Assembly: GCA_002293365.1 (NCBI GenBank)
Contig: DBDD01000152.1
Coordinates: 14,030 to 21,334 of the forward strand
Direction: 5' to 3'
Source of the DNA: Christensenella sp. UBA941
GTDB taxonomy: Bacteria > Bacillota > Clostridia > Christensenellales > UBA941
Length of the DNA stretch: 7,305 nucleotides
Made by a program: the position numbers and the translations under genes. Below, one piece after another: positions 1 to 5,492 of this stretch. The notes beneath the pieces were generated by a model, which did not search any database, was not told the origin of the DNA, and saw nothing but the letters and a program-made list of their open reading frames with translations. Within the stretch, counting starts at the first letter, position 1. Each line of letters opens with the position of its first letter.

Positions 1-57
1 CGGGAGGGGCAAAAAACGCTTAGATAACAAAATGATATTAGCAAAGCAGGAGGAAAT

Positions 58-603
58 ATGGATTTCTTGGCATGCGTCCAAACACGGCGCAGCATTCGCA
101 AATATAAGCAAGAGCCGGTTCCAAACGGCGTCATCGAGCGCGTTATAAGCGCGGCGACGTTTTCGCCGAGCTGGAAAAACGCGCAGACGGCGCGCTACGT
201 CGTCGTCCGCGACGCGGATTTAAAGAACGAGCTGGCCGAAAAATGCTCGATGGGCTTTGAGTTCAACAAAAACACTATTAAGAACGCGCCCGCAATCGTA
301 TTGCTAACGACGGTTTCCAGCCGTTCCGGCTACGAGCGCGACGGCTCGTTTAGTACGAGCAAGGGTACGCACTGGGAGAGCTTCGACGCGGGCATTGCCG
401 CGCAGACGCTCTGCCTCGCCGCTCACGCCGAAGGGCTCGGCACAGTTATCCTGGGCATCTTCGACGAGGACAAGGTTGTAAAAGCCGCTAACATCCCCGA
501 GGGGGAAAAGCTCTCGGCGATGATCGCCATAGGCTATCCCGGCGAAGCGCCCAATATGCCCAAGCGAAAAGCGCCTCAGGATATAACGAAGTACATCGGA
601 TAG
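58..603 (+). CDS. Nitroreductase-family FMN-dependent oxidoreductase
   Basis: The 181-residue product fits the compact single-domain nitroreductase fold, in which FMN-bound dimers in the cytoplasm use NAD(P)H to reduce nitro compounds, quinones or other acceptors. Visible landmarks are the N-terminal RRSIRKY (residues 10-16), matching the FMN-phosphate-binding arginines of the family, SPSWKNAQ (36-43), and the C-terminal GLGTVILG (126-133) followed by IAIGYPGEAP (156-165), the usual end of the fold. Length is normal for the short subfamily. The ATG is preceded by AGGAGG at 48-53, a close but strong ribosome binding site. The gene is followed after 15 nt by a dihydrolipoyl dehydrogenase gene, so the two are probably cotranscribed. 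No convincing promoter lies in the 57 nt upstream, so the operon may begin outside the window. The family assignment is firm; the physiological substrate cannot be read from sequence. Confidence 0.93.
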   Translation: MDFLACVQTRRSIRKYKQEPVPNGVIERVISAATFSPSWKNAQTARYVVVRDADLKNELAEKCSMGFEFNKNTIKNAPAIVLLTTVSSRSGYERDGSFSTSKGTHWESFDAGIAAQTLCLAAHAEGLGTVILGIFDEDKVVKAANIPEGEKLSAMIAIGYPGEAPNMPKRKAPQDITKYIG

Positions 604-610
604 AGGAGGA
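604..610 (+). promoter_or_regulatory. Ribosome binding site of lpdA
   Basis: AGGAGGA begins directly after the nitroreductase TAG stop and lies 8 nt before the lpdA ATG at 619. It fixes the lpdA start and supports translation of the second gene from a shared transcript. Confidence 0.85.
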
Positions 611-618
611 AGCAAGCT

Positions 619-1980
619 ATGAAAATCGCAGTAATCGGAGGGGGGCCCGGCGGGTACGTCGCCGCCATTCGCGCGGCGCAGCTCGGCGCGGAGGTCACTC
701 TAATCGAAAAGGATCGCTTAGGCGGCACATGCTTAAACGTAGGCTGTATTCCGACAAAGGTTTTGCTTCATGCCACGGAGCTTATCGCCAGCCTTAAGCA
801 TGCCGGAAGCTACGGAATATCCGCCGAGAACGTCTCGCTGGACTGGAGCGTTCTGCAAAAAAAGAAAAACGACGTCGCCCAGCGGCTTTCAAGAGGCGTC
901 GAATCGCTGCTGGCGGCGCGAAATATCCGCGTGATAAGCGGCGAGGCCCGGTTTATCGAAGCGCATTCGCTGTCCGTCGGCGGCGAAAAACTCGCCTTCG
1001 ACAAGGCCATTATCGCGAGCGGTTCCGTCAGTGCGGCTTTAAATATTCCCGGAGCTCAGTCCGGCCGCGTAATAACAAGCACCGAGGCCCTTAGCCTTTC
1101 GAGCCCGCCTAAGTCCCTCGTGATAGTCGGCGGCGGCGTAATAGGCGTAGAGCTTGGCAGCGTATACGCGCGGCTGGGCTGCGCCGTAACCATAATCGAA
1201 TTCATGGAGAGCATATTGCCCAATATGGACTCGGAGCTGGCCGCGCTTCTCGGCAGAACGCTCGCAAGACAAGGCGTAAAAATACATGTCTCTAGCGCCG
1301 TTACTTCGATATCGGACAATGGCGACGTACATTTTAATCAAAAGGACGGCGCTCCGGGCTGCGTAAACGGCGAAAAGATTCTCGTCGCTGTGGGCCGCCG
1401 CCCGAATACGGAGGGTCTGAACCTTTCCGCGCTGGGCGTTAGGACGGAGCGGGGCGCAATCGCCGTCGACGGGTATATGCGTACCGGCGTACCGGATATC
1501 TACGCGATAGGCGACTGCACGGGCGGCATGATGCTCGCTCACGCCGCTTCCGAACAGGGCGTCGTCGCGGCCGCAAACGCGGTTCGGGGGGATCACGAGC
1601 AGTTTTCCGACAAAACAGTTCCGGCATGCGTCTACACGGAGCCGGAATTTGCCATGGTTGGCATGACCGAAGCCGCGGCGCGCGAAACGCGGGGAAACAT
1701 CATTATCGGCAAGTTCAATCTCGCGGCAAACGGCAAAACGATGCTGATGGGCGGCGCGGGCGTTGTAAAAATCATTGCGGACGCCGAAACCGAGGAAGTC
1801 CTCGGCCTGCATATTTTGGGGCCGCGGGCCACAGAAATGATTCAAGAGGGCGCGCTCGCGCTTAGGCTTAGCGCAACCTTGAACGATATCGTCTCAACCG
1901 TCCACGCGCACCCTACGGTATCGGAGGCTATTATGGAGGCGGCCTCGGACGCGAAAAAGCTGTGCATACATAAGATTTAA
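619..1980 (+). CDS. lpdA: Dihydrolipoyl dehydrogenase (E3)
   Basis: This flavoprotein disulfide reductase (453 residues) reoxidises dihydrolipoyl groups of 2-oxoacid dehydrogenase or glycine-cleavage complexes and passes electrons through FAD to NAD+. Residues 6-12 (IGGGPGG) form the FAD-binding Rossmann motif. GGTCLNVGCIPTK (35-47) carries the redox-active pair Cys38/Cys43. A second dinucleotide motif, VGGGVIGVE, begins near residue 170 and should bind NAD. IYAIGDC, near residue 295, is the second FAD contact. The C-terminal HAHPTVSE supplies the active-site His431 and Glu436. All catalytic landmarks are present and the length is typical. There is no N-terminal lipoyl domain. No E1, E2 or glycine-cleavage gene lies in the window, so the partner complex is unknown. 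Related disulfide reductases such as mercuric or glutathione reductase are less likely given the HAHPT C-terminus and the lack of extra domains. Confidence 0.95.
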   Translation: MKIAVIGGGPGGYVAAIRAAQLGAEVTLIEKDRLGGTCLNVGCIPTKVLLHATELIASLKHAGSYGISAENVSLDWSVLQKKKNDVAQRLSRGVESLLAARNIRVISGEARFIEAHSLSVGGEKLAFDKAIIASGSVSAALNIPGAQSGRVITSTEALSLSSPPKSLVIVGGGVIGVELGSVYARLGCAVTIIEFMESILPNMDSELAALLGRTLARQGVKIHVSSAVTSISDNGDVHFNQKDGAPGCVNGEKILVAVGRRPNTEGLNLSALGVRTERGAIAVDGYMRTGVPDIYAIGDCTGGMMLAHAASEQGVVAAANAVRGDHEQFSDKTVPACVYTEPEFAMVGMTEAAARETRGNIIIGKFNLAANGKTMLMGGAGVVKIIADAETEEVLGLHILGPRATEMIQEGALALRLSATLNDIVSTVHAHPTVSEAIMEAASDAKKLCIHKI

Positions 1981-1986
1981 AGAGCA

Positions 1987-2025
1987 GCGATCATGGATAG
2001 CCGCGCGTCAGCTATCCATGATCGC
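1987..2025. terminator. Inverted repeat at convergent gene ends, possible terminator
   Basis: Arms 1987-2001 and 2011-2025 are perfectly complementary over 15 bp (GCGATCATGGATAGC) with a 9-nt loop. The element starts 6 nt after the lpdA stop and includes the stop and last five codons of the minus-strand gene. Read on the minus strand it is followed by TGCTCTTTAAATCTT, a weak T-rich tail. Read on the plus strand it is followed by GGGATCG, so there is no U-tract for lpdA. It could therefore terminate the minus-strand gene, and may only pause or protect the lpdA transcript end. Confidence 0.5.
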
Positions 2026-2685
2026 GGGATCGTAGGGCGCTTGGCGGTTTACGCAATGTTCGCGCGTGCAGAGCGCGCAGCTTACGTAGCCTGATTCCGA
2101 CGGGAACAGGATGCCCGACATGGACTTGGTGGGATGCATCAAGAAGCCGTCTGTCAAAACGACGCCAGTATCGCTTTTTACGTCGCCAAGCAACGCAAAG
2201 AGCCCGGGTTGCTGCTCTATCGGCCAGACGTCGATATTGCCGGAGCCCGGGTTCATAGAAGAAAATCTCCCGACGCCGTGTTTTGTCGTGAACATCTCAA
2301 AAAACTGCGTCCTGGCCTCGCGCAGTACCAATTCCTTCAGCGCGTCGAGCCAAAGATAGACGAAATAATCCTTCTCCCGGCGCGACCAAACGTCGATTTC
2401 CTCGCCGCAGGTAAGTATATATGCGTATACGCGGCCTATTTCGCGCAAGTTTTTCGCCATAACGGCGCTAATAAAGACCTCTTTTTCGATAAATACGGCG
2501 TCGCCGTCGATTTTTTTGACCTCGCAACCCCTATAAACGGCCTTTGGCTTCGCTACGGCCATGGCTTCTACAAAGAGTGGGCGCATCATCGCGATATCGT
2601 CCTCCTCTTCGAGGCGGATATGCCTAACGAATTCATCGAATGTGAGGGTGATTTGAAAGTCGTCGATAACAAAGCGTTCGTTCAT
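2008..2685 (-). CDS. Stand-alone MetH activation-domain-like protein with C-terminal Cys cluster
   Basis: The 225-residue product resembles the C-terminal AdoMet-binding reactivation domain of cobalamin-dependent methionine synthase (MetH), which supports reductive remethylation of oxidised cob(II)alamin. Correspondences to MetH are NPGSGNIDVWPIEQQPGLFALL (145-166), against the MetH PGYPACPEH..IWELL region, then GVVLTDGFLMHPTKSMSGI (174-192), against GMKLTESFAMWPGASVSG. The rest of MetH is absent, so this is a separate reactivation protein. Unlike MetH, it ends with CALCTREHC (203-211), placing Cys203, Cys206 and Cys211 in a CxxCx4C cluster that could bind a metal or Fe-S centre; this is inference. 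The ATG follows AAAGGA (2696-2701, minus strand) at 10 nt. It is convergent with lpdA and divergent from the PTS genes, with no metH or corrinoid protein nearby. The long plus-strand frame opposite is judged spurious because this frame matches a known family. Confidence 0.82.
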   Translation of the reverse strand: MNERFVIDDFQITLTFDEFVRHIRLEEEDDIAMMRPLFVEAMAVAKPKAVYRGCEVKKIDGDAVFIEKEVFISAVMAKNLREIGRVYAYILTCGEEIDVWSRREKDYFVYLWLDALKELVLREARTQFFEMFTTKHGVGRFSSMNPGSGNIDVWPIEQQPGLFALLGDVKSDTGVVLTDGFLMHPTKSMSGILFPSESGYVSCALCTREHCVNRQAPYDPAIMDS

Positions 2686-2761
2686 GGCGTATATATCCTT
2701 TTATATGATCACTTATTCTATCATTCACGCGCCATTTTTGCCATATTCCGTTAAATTTTGA

Positions 2762-2790
2762 TAGACAATGGCCCTTTTCTTTGCTACAAT
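2762..2790 (+). promoter_or_regulatory. Sigma-A-type promoter for the PTS genes
   Basis: TAGACA (2762-2767, 5/6 to TTGACA) is separated by 17 bp from TACAAT (2785-2790, 5/6 to TATAAT). A TG one base before the -10 box gives an extended -10. Predicted transcription start is near 2797, leaving a leader of about 110 nt before the ptsG ATG. The site lies downstream of the TTG that would extend the permease frame, which argues against that longer start. Confidence 0.7.
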
Positions 2791-2830
2791 CCAAGTGATA
2801 AGCACACCTGCAATAACCGGTATTTCATTT

Positions 2831-2880
2831 CCGCAAAGCCATCGGCTCTCTTTCGGGCATGGTTTATTTTTGTTTTCTTA
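2831..2880 (+). promoter_or_regulatory. Possible attenuator/antiterminator leader of ptsG
   Basis: Two overlapping hairpins can be drawn in the untranslated leader. The downstream one pairs AAGCCAT (2836-2842) with ATGGTTT (2859-2865), 7 bp including one G-U, and runs into a T-rich stretch (2863-2879), a weak terminator-like shape. The upstream one pairs CCG and AAAG (2831-2833, 2835-2838) with CTTT and CGG (2850-2856), with one bulged base, and shares bases with the first, so both cannot form at once. Known precedent: Bacillus ptsG leaders are controlled by GlcT antitermination at an RNA hairpin overlapping a terminator. I could not match the known antiterminator consensus and there is no GlcT gene in the window. 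The terminator stem is weak. Confidence 0.3.
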
Positions 2881-2896
2881 ATTTCAGACAGCTTTT

Positions 2897-2902
2897 GGGA
2901 GG
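2897..2902 (+). promoter_or_regulatory. Ribosome binding site deciding the ptsG start
   Basis: GGGAGG lies 5 nt before the ATG at 2908. The frame is open upstream to a TTG at 2758, but that extension precedes the predicted transcription start and lacks a ribosome binding site. From 2908 the protein begins MRERIFGVLQRVGRAFMLPI, which is the usual N-terminus of glucose-family EIIC. Confidence 0.85.
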
Positions 2903-2907
2903 CATCT

Positions 2908-5085
2908 ATGAGAGAAAGAATTTTTGGCGTTTTACAGCGTGTTGGTAGGGCTTTTATGCTGCCGATCGCGATATTGCCCGTAGCGGGCCTGCTGCTCGGC
3001 ATAGGCAGCTCCTTTACAAACGAAACCTGGCTGCAAACGAACAATCTACTGTCCGCAATGGGCCCCGGAACCCTACTGTATACGATCTTATCCGTCATGG
3101 CGGCCTGCGGCGATATCGTTTTTACGAACCTGTCCATTATCTTCGCCGTCGGCGTGGCTATCGGCATGGCGAAGAAGGAAAAGGAGGTCGCGGCGCTTTC
3201 GGGCGCGATAGCCTTCTTCGTTATGCACTCCGCTATAGGCGCGATGTTGAAGATCACCGGCGCGGCGGCGAATATGCTGCCGGGGGCCGTAGCCGCCGTC
3301 GTCGGCATTGAGTCGCTGCAAATGGGCGTATTCGGCGGCATCATAGTCGGGCTCGGCGTTGCGGCGCTGCACAACCGTTTCTATAAAATCGAGCTGCCGC
3401 AGGTACTCGCCTTCTTCGGCGGGACGCGCTTCGTGCCGATCATATCGGCCGCCGTTTACGCCGTCGTCGGCGTATTGATGTTCATATTGTGGCCTCCCGT
3501 GCAGAACGCGATGTACTCCGTCGGCGACGCTGTGCGGGCGTCCGGCTACGGCGGTACGCTTCTATACGGCATCATGGAGCGCGCGCTCATCCCATTCGGC
3601 TTGCATCACGTATTCTACATGCCGTTCTGGCAAACGGCGGTGGGCGGCTCCATGACGATAGACGGCGTGCTCGTCGAGGGCGCGCAAAATATCTTCTTTG
3701 CGCAGCTCGCCTCGGAATCAACAGTACAGTTCAGCGTCGAAGCGACGCGCTTCATGTCCGGCAAATTCCCGTTCATGATCTTCGGGCTTCCCCTTGCGGC
3801 CTACGCCATGTACCGCTGCGCGTTTGCCGAGCATAAAAAGATCGCGGGCGGCTTGCTTTTCTCCGCCGCGCTCACATCGATTCTGACGGGTATAACAGAG
3901 CCGCTGGAGTTCACGTTCCTATTCGTCTCTCCCTTGCTTTACGCCGTACACTGCGTGCTCGCCGGCGCTAGCTATATGCTCATGCATATATTTGGAGTCG
4001 GCGTCGGCATGACCTTCTCTGGCGGATTCATAGACTTGCTCTTGTTCGGCATTTTGGAGGGAAACGATAAGACGCACTGGGTGAACATCGTTTGGGTGGG
4101 CCTTGCGTACGCCGCCGTCTACTATTTCCTCTTCCTCGGAGCGATAAAGAAGTTCAAGCTAAAGACGCCGGGCCGCGAGGACAGCGGCGAGGAGACGAAG
4201 CTATATCGCCGCGCCGACGTTGAAGCCGCAAAGGGCAAGGCCGCAAGCGCCGCGGAATCGGCTAGCGGCGGAAGTACAAGCGTTTCAGCGCTTATCTTGC
4301 AAGGTCTCGGCGGGAAAGCGAACGTCAGCGACGTGGACAGCTGCGCGACGCGCCTGCGCGTTACCGTCTTCGACGCTAATAAGGTGGACGAGGCCAAGCT
4401 CAAGCAGAGCGGCGCGGCAGGAATCATCAAAAAGGGCACGGGCGTACAGGTCATCTACGGGCCGAGAGTGTCCGTTATAAAGTCCGAGCTGGTGGACTAT
4501 ATCTCCACGCCGGAGGCTGATATCGAGCCAGAGGAAGCTCACGCCGCCGCCGCGCCGGAGGAAACGCCTGCCGCCGCCGCGCCCGCGGAGCCTCAAAAGA
4601 GCGATGAAGCCATGGCGAAGCAAGGCGAAAGCTATACGCTCTACGCGCCGCTAAACGGAAAGATTTTGCCGCTAAGCGAGGTTCCCGACGAGATGTTCTC
4701 GAACGAAATCCTCGGCAAGGGCATAGCCATTCTACCCGATACGGGGGCGGTATACGCCCCGGCGGACGGCGTTATCGAGCAAGTCGCCGATACGTGCCAC
4801 GCTATTGGCATAACTACCGACGACGGCATAGAAATACTGATACACGTCGGCATAGACACGGTCAAGCTGAACGGCCAATGCTTCGATGTGAGAGTAAAAG
4901 ACGGCGCGAAGATCAAGAAAGGCGAGTTGCTCTTGGAATTCGATATCAGCGATATCATCGAAGCCGGCTATCCCGTAGTCACGCCTATTATCGTTACAAA
5001 CAGCGACGACTACGCCGGTGTTTTACCGTTGACGGCGGGAGCTGTTAAAGAAGGCGGCGAGTTGCTGCGGCTGGTAAGGAACTGA
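2908..5085 (+). CDS. ptsG: PTS glucose-family permease, fused EIICBA
   Basis: This 725-residue membrane permease should import and phosphorylate a hexose, most likely glucose, using phosphate from HPr. Domain order is C-B-A. EIIC (about 1-415) is strongly hydrophobic with repeated membrane segments and carries ERALIPFGLHHVFYMPFW (224-241), GKFPFMIFGLP (285-295) and GITEPLEF (328-335). It ends in LKTPGRED (418-425), a glucose-type PtsG signature rather than a NagE one. An Ala/Ser-rich linker leads to EIIB (about 457-532) with phospho-accepting Cys479 in DSCATRLR. A second Ala/Pro/Glu-rich linker (about 534-573) leads to EIIA (about 575-725), with phospho-accepting His646 in IHVGIDTVKLNG and the partner His631 in TCHAIGI. 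All phosphotransfer residues are intact. ptsH and ptsI follow. The substrate is inferred: N-acetylglucosamine or another glucoside cannot be excluded. Confidence 0.94.
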   Translation: MRERIFGVLQRVGRAFMLPIAILPVAGLLLGIGSSFTNETWLQTNNLLSAMGPGTLLYTILSVMAACGDIVFTNLSIIFAVGVAIGMAKKEKEVAALSGAIAFFVMHSAIGAMLKITGAAANMLPGAVAAVVGIESLQMGVFGGIIVGLGVAALHNRFYKIELPQVLAFFGGTRFVPIISAAVYAVVGVLMFILWPPVQNAMYSVGDAVRASGYGGTLLYGIMERALIPFGLHHVFYMPFWQTAVGGSMTIDGVLVEGAQNIFFAQLASESTVQFSVEATRFMSGKFPFMIFGLPLAAYAMYRCAFAEHKKIAGGLLFSAALTSILTGITEPLEFTFLFVSPLLYAVHCVLAGASYMLMHIFGVGVGMTFSGGFIDLLLFGILEGNDKTHWVNIVWVGLAYAAVYYFLFLGAIKKFKLKTPGREDSGEETKLYRRADVEAAKGKAASAAESASGGSTSVSALILQGLGGKANVSDVDSCATRLRVTVFDANKVDEAKLKQSGAAGIIKKGTGVQVIYGPRVSVIKSELVDYISTPEADIEPEEAHAAAAPEETPAAAAPAEPQKSDEAMAKQGESYTLYAPLNGKILPLSEVPDEMFSNEILGKGIAILPDTGAVYAPADGVIEQVADTCHAIGITTDDGIEILIHVGIDTVKLNGQCFDVRVKDGAKIKKGELLLEFDISDIIEAGYPVVTPIIVTNSDDYAGVLPLTAGAVKEGGELLRLVRN

Positions 5086-5106
5086 CGCGTTACTAAAATA
5101 CTTTTG

Positions 5107-5143
5107 TAATTTTGCTGCGGGGCGCAGCCCCGCAGCAAAATTA
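5107..5143. repeat. Perfect 17-bp hairpin between ptsG and ptsH
   Basis: The left arm (5107-5123, TAATTTTGCTGCGGGGC) is exactly complementary to 5127-5143, with a GCA loop. The core is GC-rich and the outer part is A/T. Because the palindrome is followed by AGTTTATG and not by a run of T, it is not a standard intrinsic terminator. It may stabilise the upstream permease message, be a processing site that separates ptsG from ptsHI, or be a dispersed intergenic palindrome. Confidence 0.85.
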
Positions 5144-5151
5144 AGTTTATG

Positions 5152-5180
5152 TTCCGCATGGGGCTTCGCCCCATGCGGAA
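5152..5180. repeat. Perfect 13-bp hairpin, second of a tandem pair
   Basis: TTCCGCATGGGGC (5152-5164) pairs exactly with 5168-5180 around a TTC loop. It starts 8 nt after the previous hairpin and shares its GGGGC-NNN-GCCCC centre with different flanking arms. There is no U-tract. An upstream ATG in the HPr frame begins at its last base and would be structurally hidden, which supports the downstream HPr start. Confidence 0.85.
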
Positions 5181-5203
5181 TGAACCTACAACATTATTAC
5201 AGC

Positions 5204-5210
5204 AAGGAGA
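5204..5210 (+). promoter_or_regulatory. Ribosome binding site deciding the ptsH start
   Basis: AAGGAGA sits 8 nt before the ATG at 5219. Starting there places the catalytic histidine at residue 15, the family's standard position. Starting at the in-frame ATG at 5180 would add 13 residues absent from HPr proteins. Confidence 0.88.
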
Positions 5211-5218
5211 AACCACAA

Positions 5219-5476
5219 ATGCAAACGTTCACGTACGAAATAAAGGACGAAATCGGCATTCACGCGCGCCCGGCGGGGCTTTTAGTCAAAGCGGCTAAGG
5301 GCCTTTCCAGCAAGGCGTCGATGGAGTTTGGCGGCAAATCAGCCGACATGACGAAACTTTTCGCGATCATGGGCCTTGGCGTTAAGCAAGGCGACACAAT
5401 AACCGTCAACGTAGAGGGCCCGGGCGAAGAAGCGGACGCCGCGACGCTTGAGCGCCTGCTATCTGAGAATTTATAG
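5219..5476 (+). CDS. ptsH: HPr phosphocarrier protein, lacking Ser46
   Basis: The 85-residue product is HPr, the small cytoplasmic carrier that takes phosphate from enzyme I and hands it to EIIA. GIHARPAG (13-20) contains catalytic His15 and the supporting Arg17 at their normal positions. MGLGVKQGDTITV follows from residue 51, and the length is normal. Aligning DMTKLFAIMGLGV (43-55) with the Bacillus segment NLKSIMGVMSLGI puts Lys46 where the HprK-phosphorylated Ser46 normally lies. This protein should therefore work in phosphotransfer but not in the Ser46-phosphate/CcpA branch of catabolite repression; that is inference. Thr45 is adjacent but is not the known site. The gene lies 133 nt after the permease, beyond two hairpins, and 16 nt before ptsI, with which it should be translated from one message. 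Confidence 0.95.
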   Translation: MQTFTYEIKDEIGIHARPAGLLVKAAKGLSSKASMEFGGKSADMTKLFAIMGLGVKQGDTITVNVEGPGEEADAATLERLLSENL

Positions 5477-5479
5477 GCC

Positions 5480-5484
5480 GGGAG
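5480..5484 (+). promoter_or_regulatory. Ribosome binding site deciding the ptsI start
   Basis: GGGAG lies 8 nt before the ATG at 5493. The frame opens upstream at 5448 inside ptsH, but starting at 5493 gives MITLRGKGVSEGVAFGK, the normal enzyme I beginning. Confidence 0.8.
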
Positions 5485-5492
5485 ATGTTGTT

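Noticed and set aside
1..27. Possible 3' end of an upstream gene (eight codons then TAA in frame 1)
   Set aside because: It is too short to distinguish from a chance open frame.
1039..1845. 268-residue minus-strand open frame inside lpdA
   Set aside because: It lies wholly within a complete, motif-rich dihydrolipoyl dehydrogenase and its translation shows no family features.
2134..2754. 206-residue plus-strand open frame opposite the MetH-activation-like gene
   Set aside because: The opposite strand encodes a recognisable protein family with a good ribosome binding site. This frame has no recognisable motif and looks like a shadow.
2810..2828. Catabolite-responsive-element-like TGCAATAACCGGTATTTCA in the ptsG leader
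   Set aside because: The central CG is spaced wrongly from the TG and CA ends relative to the CcpA operator consensus.
2758..2907. 50-residue N-terminal extension of the permease from a TTG
   Set aside because: It precedes the predicted transcription start, has no ribosome binding site and is not found in the EIIC family. The ATG at 2908 has GGGAGG upstream.
4941..4960. Repeated GATATC within the EIIA coding region
   Set aside because: It encodes normal EIIA residues (FDISDIIEAG) and is explained by codon use.
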